Of a DNA stretch of 64,000 nucleotides, positions 44,435-53,175 are shown piece by piece. This DNA is from an uncultured Oscillospiraceae bacterium (GTDB lineage: Bacteria; Bacillota; Clostridia; Oscillospirales; Oscillospiraceae): contig CAKTOW010000010.1 of the NCBI GenBank assembly GCA_934590325.1, positions 1 through 64,000 on the forward strand, read 5' to 3'. The position numbers were made by a program, and so were the translations under genes. The first letter of the stretch is position 1. Each line of letters begins with the position of its first letter. The notes under the pieces are model-generated. The model ran no database searches. It was not told where the DNA came from and saw only the letters and a program-made list of their open reading frames with translations.

Positions 44435-46422
44435 TGCCCATTAAATATATTCCCTTCATTCCCGAACCTGTGGAGGGGCAGGCGGTGCTGGGCAATTTCA
44501 ACCGCATTCTGCGCTACAAGGGCGCGGACGAGCTGTCCATGACGCTCCAGCGGGGAATGCCCCTGTACGAGATGGAGAAGCAGGAGACCGTGGGCGAGAA
44601 CACCGATGGCAACATGGTCATTCGCGGCGAATGCGTGTCTGCCTGCGCCTATTTGAAAGAGCAGGGCATTCAGGTTGACTTGGTCTACATCGACCCGCCC
44701 TTTGCCAGCGGCGCGGACTACGCCAAAAAGGTTTATATCCGCCGCAATCCCAAGGTTGCCGAGGCCATTGCGCAGGCGGAGCGGGAGCTGGATGTCGACG
44801 AGCTGAAAGCCTTTGAAGAAAAGATGTACGGCGACGTGTGGGATAAGGAAAAGTACCTGAGCTGGATGTACGAAAACCTCATGGCAATCAAGGGCGTCAT
44901 GAGTGAACCGGCATCGATCTATGTGCATCTGGACTATCACATCGGGCATTATGTGAAGATCCTGATGGACGAGATTTTTGGCGAAGACAATTTCCGAAAC
45001 GAGATTATCTGGAAGCGCGCTACCGCCCACAGTGATGCGGAGTTTTACGGCAACAACTTTGACTGCATTTATTTCTACACGAAATCTCAGACGGATTATA
45101 TTTTTAACACAGTCTATCAGCCCTATGATGATGCGTATGTTGCTCGCTTTAGCCGGACTGACCCCGATGGTCGCCGCTGGGACAGCGGAAATCTGACCGC
45201 GAAAGGACTTTCCGGCGGCGGTTACGACTACGAGTATAAAGGCTATCGTTCGCTTTGGAGAATGCCGCTTGAAACCCTGGAGCGCTTAGACCGTGAGGGC
45301 AGAATCCATATTACAAAGACTGGCGGCATCCGTTCCAAAGTCTATCTTGACGAACTGCCTGGTATGCCCGCACAATCCATGTGGCTGGATATTAACCCTG
45401 TAAATTCACAAGCTGTAGAGCGTTCAGACTACGCCACGCAAAAGCCGGAAGCGTTGATTGAACGCATCATCAACGCTTCCTCTGACAGAGGTATGCTCGT
45501 TGCCGACTTCTTCGGCGGCAGCGGCGTGACTGCCGCCGTTGCCAACAAGCTGGGGCGGCGCTTTATCCACTGCGACATCGGGCTCAACTCCATCCAGACC
45601 GCCCGCGACCGCCTCGTTACTGATGGCGCGGAATTTGATGTACTGGAGATCAAGGACGGCGTACAGCTTTACCGCAACCCCGTTCAGACGATGGATAAGA
45701 TCAAGTCCCTCATTCCCGGTCTAAAAAACGAGGACGATTTGGACTCCTTCTGGGAGGGAGCCATCTCTGACAGCAAGCTGGGCATGATTCCTGTCTATGT
45801 GCCGAACCTGATGGACAGCAGCTCCAAGCTGCTGGATGTGGTGCTGATGAACCGCATTCTCCATCAGGCCATCCCTGACTTGGATAGTAGTGTAAAAAAG
45901 GTCATCGTGTATTACATCGACATCACCGACGAGAACGAAATTCGCCGCTTTATCGCCGCGGACGACAGTACCACCGTGGAGATTGAGCTGCGCGACCTGA
46001 AAACGGTGCTGGACGATGTGACCATTGGGGACGAGGTATCGTTCCATTGCACAGAAGTCCATGATGACCTCTTCGGCGGCTGGCAGGTGGTGATCGACAG
46101 CTTCGTCAGTGACCGCGTGCTGCAAAAGATCACGGAGTTCAACAACAAAGCCCGCATGAACGCCTCGCCTAAGAAGCCCTTCAAGCCCATTGAAATCAGC
46201 GAGGAGGGGCTGGAACTGATCGAGTATCTGAGCCTTGACTGCACTGCCGCTGACGGCGCGTGGCACTCCGACAGCGAGATCAAAATCGACAAGCTGGGCT
46301 ATGTCGTCCGCAACGGCGAGAAAACCAAGGAGTTCTGGGACGGAGCTATCCGCAGCGAAAAGAAACCGCTTAGATTGAAGATTCGTAACATCTGCGGAGA
46401 TGAGACTGTTTGGGAGGTGTAA
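44434..46422 (+). CDS. Type III DNA methyltransferase, Mod subunit
   Basis: This 662-residue beta-class amino-methyltransferase has motif IV LVYIDPPFASG at about residue 86, before motif I VADFFGGSGVTAAVANKLG at about residue 354 with the CDIGLNSIQTARDRL acidic region. Between them lies the target-recognition region (about residues 190-340), whose DNA is visibly less GC-rich than its flanks, hinting at swapped specificity. Mod methylates the sites that Res would attack. The C-terminal 200 residues have a helical domain for Res interaction. Coupled to the 65-residue gene upstream. Confidence 0.9.
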   Translation: MPIKYIPFIPEPVEGQAVLGNFNRILRYKGADELSMTLQRGMPLYEMEKQETVGENTDGNMVIRGECVSACAYLKEQGIQVDLVYIDPPFASGADYAKKVYIRRNPKVAEAIAQAERELDVDELKAFEEKMYGDVWDKEKYLSWMYENLMAIKGVMSEPASIYVHLDYHIGHYVKILMDEIFGEDNFRNEIIWKRATAHSDAEFYGNNFDCIYFYTKSQTDYIFNTVYQPYDDAYVARFSRTDPDGRRWDSGNLTAKGLSGGGYDYEYKGYRSLWRMPLETLERLDREGRIHITKTGGIRSKVYLDELPGMPAQSMWLDINPVNSQAVERSDYATQKPEALIERIINASSDRGMLVADFFGGSGVTAAVANKLGRRFIHCDIGLNSIQTARDRLVTDGAEFDVLEIKDGVQLYRNPVQTMDKIKSLIPGLKNEDDLDSFWEGAISDSKLGMIPVYVPNLMDSSSKLLDVVLMNRILHQAIPDLDSSVKKVIVYYIDITDENEIRRFIAADDSTTVEIELRDLKTVLDDVTIGDEVSFHCTEVHDDLFGGWQVVIDSFVSDRVLQKITEFNNKARMNASPKKPFKPIEISEEGLELIEYLSLDCTAADGAWHSDSEIKIDKLGYVVRNGEKTKEFWDGAIRSEKKPLRLKIRNICGDETVWEV

Positions 46423-46424
46423 TA

Positions 46425-49115
46425 ATGCCCTGCCCGTTTAATCCGATTAATCCGGCAACACGACTAAATGTGTTTATCAGTTCCGCGCAAAGGGACGAAA
46501 ACGGGTTTCGATGGAGTGAAGTTCGTCGTAAGGTCAAAGAACAGCTTGAAGAATGTCCGTATATTGTTCCGTTCATAATTGATGTTGTTGCTTCAGAAAT
46601 ATCCTCAACTCAGCTTTTTCAGTATGAGGTTTTGAAGGCAGATATTGTTGTTATGCTGATCAAGGGCGAAGTGCGCCCCGGCACATCTACTGAATTTGCA
46701 ACAGCCACAAAACAAAATAAGCCATTGTTGGTGTATTTCTTAAAAGACGAGAACCCCTCTCTGGAAGTTACCCAACTACGGAGAGCAGTGCAAGCGGTAG
46801 ATTATTGCACTTACCGTGATATGGACACCTTCGATAACATCGAAAAAATCGTTCGAAATGACGTGATTACAAATGTAATACGGTATTATCAGTATGACCA
46901 TTTCACAAAAAGTGGCGCAGGCACCGATACCGTCGAAATTTCGGCAGTTACAGAAGCACCTGTATCTTCAAAACACGGCACCCCGACCAAGACATCCATC
47001 GCCTTGTTTCGTAGCAGCTATGCACACATTTTTGACTTGTTAGAAATTGATTCCACAGATGATGCAGATGTTCCCGCTTCTCCCTTACACGCATTCGGTA
47101 TAGCGGCCCTTGATTGGCTGATTGCTGGATCCCCCTTGGATTGTGATGCAGAAATTCTGAATCTTATTGGAAATCTGGGCGATTTGTACGACAGCACAGA
47201 TTGGCTTCTCAAACGCTGGGACGCAATACGTTGTGAATTATGTGGGGAACTTGAAAAAGCTTTGGAAGCAGAGAAGAAGGCTTTGGCGTTAGCAAGAGAA
47301 GCAAATCTCCCGAATTGGATCATCAACGACATTCTCATAGATTGTCGAAATATCGAGAACGAGGTGCATAGCCAGAAGAGAGAGTGGGTTATTGACAGTG
47401 ATGTCCAAAAAGAACTGAAAGATTTGGAAACCATTGTTTATTTGCCCGTTTTGGACAGATACCTGACCGATATTTACAGTGTTATTGCAAAAGAGGAATT
47501 TAAATATCAGACAGCATCCCCTAATACCATTTTCTTCGGCACAAATTTAGGTACGGTCATCAACAACGTAGAAAACTATTTCTTTTCTGCTATGCTGTAC
47601 GGTTCCTATACGCATATGGTAATTACACGAGAAATTTTGGCTCGAGTTCTTTATAAATATGATGAACTTACCCAAAAACGCCCGCTATTACTGGACTGCA
47701 TAAAAATTTTAGTTATCAATGGCGATGCAGAGCAATTCAATAAAACCATTGACTATAAATGGGATGACGCATATGCTGAGATCGTTTCTCATGCCGACGA
47801 AATATGGGACTTAACAGATGCTGCGGCTTCGTCACACAAAGAATCTATCAAACAAGCCGTTATCACAAAGCTTGGCTTGTATTTAACCGATTCTAAATTT
47901 GAAGAAGTTCATGTTTTTTTGGAGGAACTTGCGCCAACGGTATATTGGGGAACTTCACAAGATTATTTTGAAAGCATCAATCAGAATATGTGTCGCTTAA
48001 ATTGCACAAGAGTAATGCTCATGCTTACCGGAATAATAAAGGAGCAGCGTTTCCACCTTGGAGGAAAGCTGGCAAATATTATTCTGCAAATGAAAATTGA
48101 TGATGTGGATACCGAAGTGCAGAGTTCGTTTTGCGATGCCCTTAAGGAGAAAATATCTTTTATTGCAAAGAACGGCGGAACACCGCAAATCATCGCTGCA
48201 TTGGCGAGTCAAAGTCCTGAAATATTCTCCGTACTATCTACAATTCCCGAAAACGGCCTTACCGGAGTAGAAAAGGTTTTTTACGACATAAACATGGGCG
48301 CAGGAAATTGGGGTGAAGTATTGACCCACGAAATTGAAATTGCAAGGAAACAGTTTGAGGTCAATAGGGATCCGGGTACCTACACGGGCTTTTTCGAATT
48401 GCCGTATGCAATGATAAAGAAAGTTATCCGAAAACACTATGCTTCATCCATGGACGGAGTGATTGAGCAAAAATTCTTTCCTTTGTGCGCAGAGGTATTA
48501 ACCAGCCAAGCCGTAGCAAAAGTTAAAAATGATTGTCTCGACTGTCTTTGTGATGTTTTAGTTTTCAACACTGCATTGAAAACTAAGATGCCGCAAGAAT
48601 TATCTGATGCTATTGCCGCAATTGGAGTTGCAAAAACAGGAACAATTCTAAGACATTCCAAAGGCGCTTTTGTTTGCAGGACCCTCATGGTCAAAATTAT
48701 TTCTGGTGCTGCTGACAAAGAAGAGCTTTTGGAATGGTGCGTCGGATATGGTAAAAAGGAAATCAATGAGCGAATCGCGTTGGCGGAGTGTATTGAGCAA
48801 TTTATAGTTCAAGAATTACCCGCCGGTCAAATTGACGCTACTATTTTGTCAATCGTTATGCAATGCTTTGATGACGAGCACTATATTGTTCGACGGAGGG
48901 CCTGCAACTGTTTCGCACTATTGCTTGATACAAAATACAGAGATTTAGCGGAGCGGAAACTTTGCGAAGCAGCAATCGATCCGTCCCACTACGTGCGAAG
49001 CCAAGTTCTGAATCTATGCAAAAGCAAGAAAATTAAGGCCCCTGAAATCTGCGATGAACTTTTTGGTATCTTAACAAATGATGCAAATTATGCAATCAGG
49101 GTAGGGTGCAAATAA
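46425..49115 (+). CDS. Large protein with DUF4062/TIR-like N-terminus and helical repeat-like body
   Basis: This 896-residue protein has residues about 10-140 like the DUF4062/TIR-like fold: RLNVFISSAQRDENGFRW, ADIVVMLIKGEVRPGTSTEF and ATKQNKPLLVYFL. The Glu of GTSTEF sits where TIR-like enzymes keep a catalytic Glu. The remaining 750 residues are helical with no enzyme motif. The last 150 (DDEHYIVRRRACNCFALLL, SHYVRSQVLNLCKS) have HEAT-like periodicity. The layout of enzymatic head plus repeat sensor is common in bacterial immune effectors. It starts 2 nt after Mod, so it ends an eight-gene transcript. The activity is inferred only. Confidence 0.75.
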   Translation: MPCPFNPINPATRLNVFISSAQRDENGFRWSEVRRKVKEQLEECPYIVPFIIDVVASEISSTQLFQYEVLKADIVVMLIKGEVRPGTSTEFATATKQNKPLLVYFLKDENPSLEVTQLRRAVQAVDYCTYRDMDTFDNIEKIVRNDVITNVIRYYQYDHFTKSGAGTDTVEISAVTEAPVSSKHGTPTKTSIALFRSSYAHIFDLLEIDSTDDADVPASPLHAFGIAALDWLIAGSPLDCDAEILNLIGNLGDLYDSTDWLLKRWDAIRCELCGELEKALEAEKKALALAREANLPNWIINDILIDCRNIENEVHSQKREWVIDSDVQKELKDLETIVYLPVLDRYLTDIYSVIAKEEFKYQTASPNTIFFGTNLGTVINNVENYFFSAMLYGSYTHMVITREILARVLYKYDELTQKRPLLLDCIKILVINGDAEQFNKTIDYKWDDAYAEIVSHADEIWDLTDAAASSHKESIKQAVITKLGLYLTDSKFEEVHVFLEELAPTVYWGTSQDYFESINQNMCRLNCTRVMLMLTGIIKEQRFHLGGKLANIILQMKIDDVDTEVQSSFCDALKEKISFIAKNGGTPQIIAALASQSPEIFSVLSTIPENGLTGVEKVFYDINMGAGNWGEVLTHEIEIARKQFEVNRDPGTYTGFFELPYAMIKKVIRKHYASSMDGVIEQKFFPLCAEVLTSQAVAKVKNDCLDCLCDVLVFNTALKTKMPQELSDAIAAIGVAKTGTILRHSKGAFVCRTLMVKIISGAADKEELLEWCVGYGKKEINERIALAECIEQFIVQELPAGQIDATILSIVMQCFDDEHYIVRRRACNCFALLLDTKYRDLAERKLCEAAIDPSHYVRSQVLNLCKSKKIKAPEICDELFGILTNDANYAIRVGCK

Positions 49116-49183
49116 AGTTTAAAAAGCAGTAGCTATTCTCGTTCTTCTGTGGTAATGTGTGTTGCTACCAGGAGGTGCAACAC

Positions 49184-49504
49184 ATGAACGAATTACTCAA
49201 AGACCTGTACGATTGCTTCTACACGCCGCTGGAACTTCCGGAGCAAAAGCAGGAAATCGAGGAATGCCATCAGGCACTCATTGAAGTGCTGGAAAAGCCA
49301 GAACGGCGGCTGGTACTGCAGATCATCGACATCAAAGGCCGCATCGTGGAGGACACATCCATCGACAGCTTCATTTCCGGATTTGAGCTGGCATGGCAGC
49401 TCTCCATGGAACTGAATCAATATGAAAAGGAGCACTCAGTCTCTCGCTGTATAGCGAAGAGATTGGGCGCTCTTTCCATATCCGGAAAGGAAGGTGCAAA
49501 ATGA
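49184..49504 (+). CDS. Small mobile-element protein (DUF6809-like)
   Basis: This 106-residue helical protein begins MNELLKDLYDCFYTPLELPE and contains RRLVLQIIDIKGRIVED and SFISGFELAWQL. It resembles short proteins common in clostridial conjugative and mobilizable elements, which I recall as DUF6809. The function is unknown. It has a CAGGAGGTGCAACAC site and a 4-nt overlap with the next gene. GC is higher than in the defence operon, closer to that of the mob genes. Confidence 0.65.
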   Translation: MNELLKDLYDCFYTPLELPEQKQEIEECHQALIEVLEKPERRLVLQIIDIKGRIVEDTSIDSFISGFELAWQLSMELNQYEKEHSVSRCIAKRLGALSISGKEGAK

Positions 49505-49965
49505 AGAAACGAATGATCACCGCCGCAGCATTCGCTGCCTGTCTGGTCCTGTGCGCCGCTGTGTGGCCGCAGAACGAGCCAGCCGTGGAAACACCCGAAC
49601 CACCGAAACCGCCCGCCGTAATCGCCGCACAGCCCGAAGTTCCAAAGACACCGGAAATCAAAGAAATCATAATGCCAGAGGAAAAAAAGGCCGATGTAAC
49701 GCAGTCGGAACCGATTCATGAAGTAGCCACTGATCCGGGACAAGCGCCTCCCCAGACACCGTTGGTGAGTGAAGCACAGACTACCCCCGAGCAGAATGCT
49801 ACACCACCGCAGGAGCCAGAGCCAGCCCCGGCATTACCTGATGGTGTCCCCGATAACATGGTCTATGTCCCAGGCTTCGGTTGGCTGGAGAGCCAAGGGC
49901 CTAACCATTGCGAGTACGCCGAAGATATGTACGAGAATGGCAATAAAATCGGCAGCATGGGATAA
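49501..49965 (+). CDS. Secreted Pro/Glu-rich mobile-element protein (DUF6550-like)
   Basis: This 154-residue protein has an N-terminal signal or membrane anchor (MKKRMITAAAFAACLVLCAAV). A long Pro/Glu-rich low-complexity stretch (residues about 25-115) follows, and then a compact end VYVPGFGWLESQGPNHCEY. Such proteins occur in clostridial integrative elements, where their role is unknown. It is translationally coupled to the previous small gene. A bidirectional terminator follows. Confidence 0.65.
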   Translation: MKKRMITAAAFAACLVLCAAVWPQNEPAVETPEPPKPPAVIAAQPEVPKTPEIKEIIMPEEKKADVTQSEPIHEVATDPGQAPPQTPLVSEAQTTPEQNATPPQEPEPAPALPDGVPDNMVYVPGFGWLESQGPNHCEYAEDMYENGNKIGSMG

Positions 49966-49967
49966 GG

Positions 49968-50009
49968 AAAAACAGGCAGTACGGAAAATCCTCCGTACTG
50001 CCTGTTTTT
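49968..50009. terminator. Bidirectional terminator between convergent element genes
   Basis: A perfect 18-bp stem has AAAAACAGGC at its base and a 6-nt loop, with T5 on the plus side and equally A/T-rich flanks for the minus strand. Confidence 0.9.
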
Positions 50010-50035
50010 GCGTTTATGGATAACCGCTCCCGCTT

Positions 50036-51253
50036 TTACTTCCGATATTTCTCCAATAGACTCTCGTTGCCGTGCTTGGAGTTGCTTTCCTGCTTCTGCA
50101 CAGTAATGATTTCCCAGTGCGGATCTTCTGTGCTCAAGTCCAGAGTTTGTATTGTCTGGAAATGCTGCTTTGGGTCGAAGGACATATTTCCCTCCACAAG
50201 TTGCTCCCAGGGTGTAAACAGGATATCTTCCGCAGGAGTCTGGCACGGACTCTCCATATCCAGTCCTTCGCCATCCGGATTGATTCGTTGCAAAAACTCC
50301 TCGCCGGTGATCTTGCCTTCCAAATACTCGACGCGGGCAGCGCTGGCATCGTCGATCCAGTTGAAATAATTTCCGCCAGGAACACTCATCCCCGGAATCC
50401 CAGCGTAGAAGCGGTAATCTCGTTCGTAGAAACGGGCGCGCAGCTTCTTGAACGCAAGAAGGTAGATGTCTTCATTAGGGCCGTCTTTGCGCTTCAAATT
50501 AGGGCCGCGCTTCTTACAGGTGCTTCCGTCTTCCCAAGTGCGGTCGCAGTAGTCAGTTTTCTTTTTCGTCTTTGGCACAAAGTACTGCCAGCAATGCTGA
50601 CAGCGAACAATGCGTTTTTCAGATCGCAGAGCCGCGCAGACTTCGAAGAAGTACAGCTCCAGTAGAGAATGCATCTCATATTCCCGTACCCACTCATCTC
50701 CCTCTGCTTTCCATCGTACAGAGAAAGCGTAGGTATAGAGTTGCGGATAAACAGTGGCTGTGCGTGTCCAACGTTTCTCCTGTGTCATGCTCTCAGTAGT
50801 GCCGAAGCAGATCTCCATGATATTCCGCATCCGCACACGAGTAAAATATAGGGCTCGTACTGCCTGGACCATCTTCGTCCCAGTGTTCAGCAGGAAGCTG
50901 GCACTGCCGTCATCCTCTTCTACAAGGATATCCTCCAGTGCAATCCGCATAAGGAAATAGGCTTCGGGAAAATCCGTCTTCAGGTCGTTCGCTACTGCAA
51001 AGCACTTCGCAACCAGGTCCTGAAAATCCAGAATGGAAATATCCAGAGATTCTTTAAACAGCGGATGATTTTCAAGTTCGGTCAACTGCTGGCTGTACTT
51101 TTTGAGCGGTCTGTGTATGAAGCAGATCAGGTCGTCATGGGGCAGAACCGTCTCATCTAACAGAACCGTACCATCATAATCCATCAACTGCTTCCGCAGC
51201 ATACCGCCCGGCTCTTCCGTAACGGTGAATCCGGGTCTTTTTGTTTCCAGCAT
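50036..51253 (-). CDS. DUF6076-like mobile-element protein with zinc site
   Basis: This 405-residue soluble protein carries a C-terminal zinc-finger-like cluster (RCQHCWQYFVPKTKKKTDYC, then CKKRG, at about residues 238-272) similar to CGNR-type fingers, flanked by basic residues (KKRGPNLKRKDGP). The rest is mainly helical with no enzyme signature. Proteins of this kind, which I recall as DUF6076, recur in clostridial mobile elements. The start MLETKRPG follows AGGGGTGAAAGT. It is the only gene on the minus strand in the element and may be a regulator. Confidence 0.6.
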   Translation of the reverse strand: MLETKRPGFTVTEEPGGMLRKQLMDYDGTVLLDETVLPHDDLICFIHRPLKKYSQQLTELENHPLFKESLDISILDFQDLVAKCFAVANDLKTDFPEAYFLMRIALEDILVEEDDGSASFLLNTGTKMVQAVRALYFTRVRMRNIMEICFGTTESMTQEKRWTRTATVYPQLYTYAFSVRWKAEGDEWVREYEMHSLLELYFFEVCAALRSEKRIVRCQHCWQYFVPKTKKKTDYCDRTWEDGSTCKKRGPNLKRKDGPNEDIYLLAFKKLRARFYERDYRFYAGIPGMSVPGGNYFNWIDDASAARVEYLEGKITGEEFLQRINPDGEGLDMESPCQTPAEDILFTPWEQLVEGNMSFDPKQHFQTIQTLDLSTEDPHWEIITVQKQESNSKHGNESLLEKYRK

Positions 51254-51600
51254 ACTTTCACCCCTCTGCATTGAAAATCACGAAAACCGTCAAGATCCCT
51301 TCACTATGTAGGGAATCTCGAAAATATTTTACCATGAAAATACGGAAAAAGAAATCCGCAAATGTACCTTGACAATTGAATACCCACCACCGGAGTTCAT
51401 ACTCCCCCAGGGAAGTATCGCCAGGACCCTCGTAAGAGGAGAGCGTACCAAGGGAGAAGAAAACGCTGCAAGGCCAATTCAGACTTTGGAGCAGGAAGGT
51501 GTACGGTGCGTGGCCGCAAAGATTTTAAAAACTCAGAAAGATTCCCAGGGGGTAATCTAACCTTTTTAACTCTTTAGATGAATTTTGAAAGGAGGAACCG
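51254..51600. other. Gene-free leader upstream of the RepA-like gene
   Basis: The stretch carries TTGACA at about 51370 without a good -10 at normal spacing. A short open frame (51369-51560) has no ribosome site and no recognisable product. AAGGAGGAACCG before 51601 is a strong ribosome site for the next gene. It may hold an origin or regulatory RNA of the element. I see no iterons. Confidence 0.4.
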
Positions 51601-52581
51601 ATGAAAAATGAACTGAAACTGATCTCCATGAGTGAGATCCAAATAGAGGAAGTGAAATGGCTGTGGCATCCCTACATCCCGCTCGGTAAGGTGACCATCG
51701 TGCAGGGTGACCCTGGCGAGGGAAAGACCACACTCATCCTGGCCGTCATCGCCGCACTGACAAAAGGCGAAGCCCTTCCGGAAAGTGACAAGGCGCTGGA
51801 ACCGATGAATGTGATCTATCAGACTGCCGAGGATGGCCTGGCCGATACCATCAAGCCTCGTCTGGTGGCTGCAGAAGCCGACTGCTCCCGTGTGCTGGTC
51901 ATCGACGAGCGCAAACAGGAACTGACCCTCTGCGATGAGCGGTTGGAGCAGGCTATCCTCGAAACAGGAGCGAAACTCATCGTCATTGATCCTATGCAGG
52001 CATATCTGGGCGGTGAAGTGGACATGCACCGTGCCAATGAGGTGCGTCCGGTGCTGAAGCGGGTAGCCTCCATGGCCGAGCGTACAGGATGTGCTGTCAT
52101 CCTCATCGGTCACATGAATAAGGCGCAGGGGCTGAAAGCCAACTACCGTGGTCTCGGCTCCATCGACTTCCGTGCTGCAGCTCGGAGCGTTCTTCTGGTT
52201 GGCCGCCTAAAGGACGCACCAAACATTCGAGTGATGGCTCAGGATAAAAATAGTCTCGCACCGGAAGGCGCGTTCATCGCATTTGAGTTAGATGCCGAGC
52301 GCGGCTTTCAGTGGAAGGGATACTGCGACTCCACCGTGGACGATGTGCTCAGCGGCGTCGGAAAAGTGCAGACCAAGACCATGCTGATGGAGGACGAACT
52401 CAAGCGGATGCTCTCCGGCAGTGTCGCGGCAGAGGAAGTCTTGAAGCGTGCCGAGAGCCTGGGTGTATCGGAGCGCACTCTGATGATTGCGAAGAAGAAT
52501 CTCGGTATCGTCTCTGAAAAACAGGGCGGACAGTGGTACTGGCTGTTACCGAATCAAGGGTGTAAGGATGTAAGCTGCTAA
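51601..52581 (+). CDS. RepA-like AAA ATPase of the mobilizable element
   Basis: This 326-residue RecA-fold ATPase (AAA_25 type) has Walker A VQGDPGEGKTTLILAV at about residue 38, Walker B KLIVIDPMQAYLG and a sensor region AVILIGHMNKAQG. RSVLLVGRL follows. Proteins of this type act as replication initiator helicases (RSF1010 RepA-like) in plasmids and integrative elements. The C-terminal 90 residues form a winged-helix-like region (AEEVLKRAESLGVSERTLMIAKKNLG). It is upstream of mobC and the relaxase gene. Confidence 0.8.
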   Translation: MKNELKLISMSEIQIEEVKWLWHPYIPLGKVTIVQGDPGEGKTTLILAVIAALTKGEALPESDKALEPMNVIYQTAEDGLADTIKPRLVAAEADCSRVLVIDERKQELTLCDERLEQAILETGAKLIVIDPMQAYLGGEVDMHRANEVRPVLKRVASMAERTGCAVILIGHMNKAQGLKANYRGLGSIDFRAAARSVLLVGRLKDAPNIRVMAQDKNSLAPEGAFIAFELDAERGFQWKGYCDSTVDDVLSGVGKVQTKTMLMEDELKRMLSGSVAAEEVLKRAESLGVSERTLMIAKKNLGIVSEKQGGQWYWLLPNQGCKDVSC

Positions 52582-52619
52582 GAACTTTGCAGTCTTGCAT
52601 TCTTCCTCTCTGAATTGAA

Positions 52620-52855
52620 ACAAACGCGCCAGCAGGCGCGTTAAAAGCGATGTGTACTACTTTGCAGGCCGTATCGGGAATTTACACAAAAACAGATAAA
52701 GTACGGTCTTGGGCCGTTTTTGGCTGAAATATGAAATGCGGGTATTCGGCGCAAAAAACCTCTCTTCAGAGAGGGCAAGCAGAGCGCCTGTCCGACATTG
52801 TCGGTCGGCGCATTTCAATGGGCTAAGCCCACACCCTTATTTTTATGAAACGGAG
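52620..52855. other. Candidate oriT region upstream of mobC
   Basis: Hairpins are AACGCGCC-AGCA-GGCGCGTT (52623-52642), CCTCTC-TTCA-GAGAGG (52759-52774), a CCGACA/TGTCGG stem near 52790-52803, and TGGGC-TAA-GCCCA (52819-52831) followed by CACCCTTATTTTT. Position directly before mobC and the relaxase gene, together with inverted repeats, is typical of an origin of transfer. The nick site is not identified. Confidence 0.4.
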
Positions 52856-52862
52856 GATTCAA

Positions 52863-53174
52863 ATGAATAAAGATATTCGAATCACATTCCGGGTCACCCC
52901 GGAGGAATACGAAACCATCAAGGCCAAAGCAGATCAGGCTCACATGAGCGTCAGCGCCTATGTCCGGGCGGCAGCTCTGCGGCACAAGGTCGTGGTAGTG
53001 GACGGACTGAAAGAACACACCCACGAGCTCAAAGGCATTGGCCGCAGCCTCAATCAGCTGACCATCCTTGCACATGAGGGCCGTATCTCAGCCGTTGATT
53101 TGGACAGCGTATTCTCCGCACTGGAGAAAAACTATATTGGCCTGTGTAAACTCGCGGACCAAGAGCGGCGCTGA
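52863..53174 (+). CDS. mobC: MobC-family relaxosome accessory protein
   Basis: This 103-residue protein has an N-terminal ribbon-helix-helix (DIRITFRVTPEEYETIKAKA, MSVSAYVRAAAL) and the MobC C-terminal segment ELKGIGRSLNQLTILAHEG. It binds at oriT and helps the relaxase nick DNA. The start is the ATG at 52863 after CGGAGGATTCAA; the ATG at 52845 lies upstream of that site. The relaxase gene begins one base after its stop. Confidence 0.88.
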   Translation: MNKDIRITFRVTPEEYETIKAKADQAHMSVSAYVRAAALRHKVVVVDGLKEHTHELKGIGRSLNQLTILAHEGRISAVDLDSVFSALEKNYIGLCKLADQERR

Positions 53175-53175
53175 T

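Noticed and set aside
51369-51560. 63-codon open frame before the RepA-like gene
   Set aside because: No ribosome site and no recognisable protein; more likely a leader or control region.
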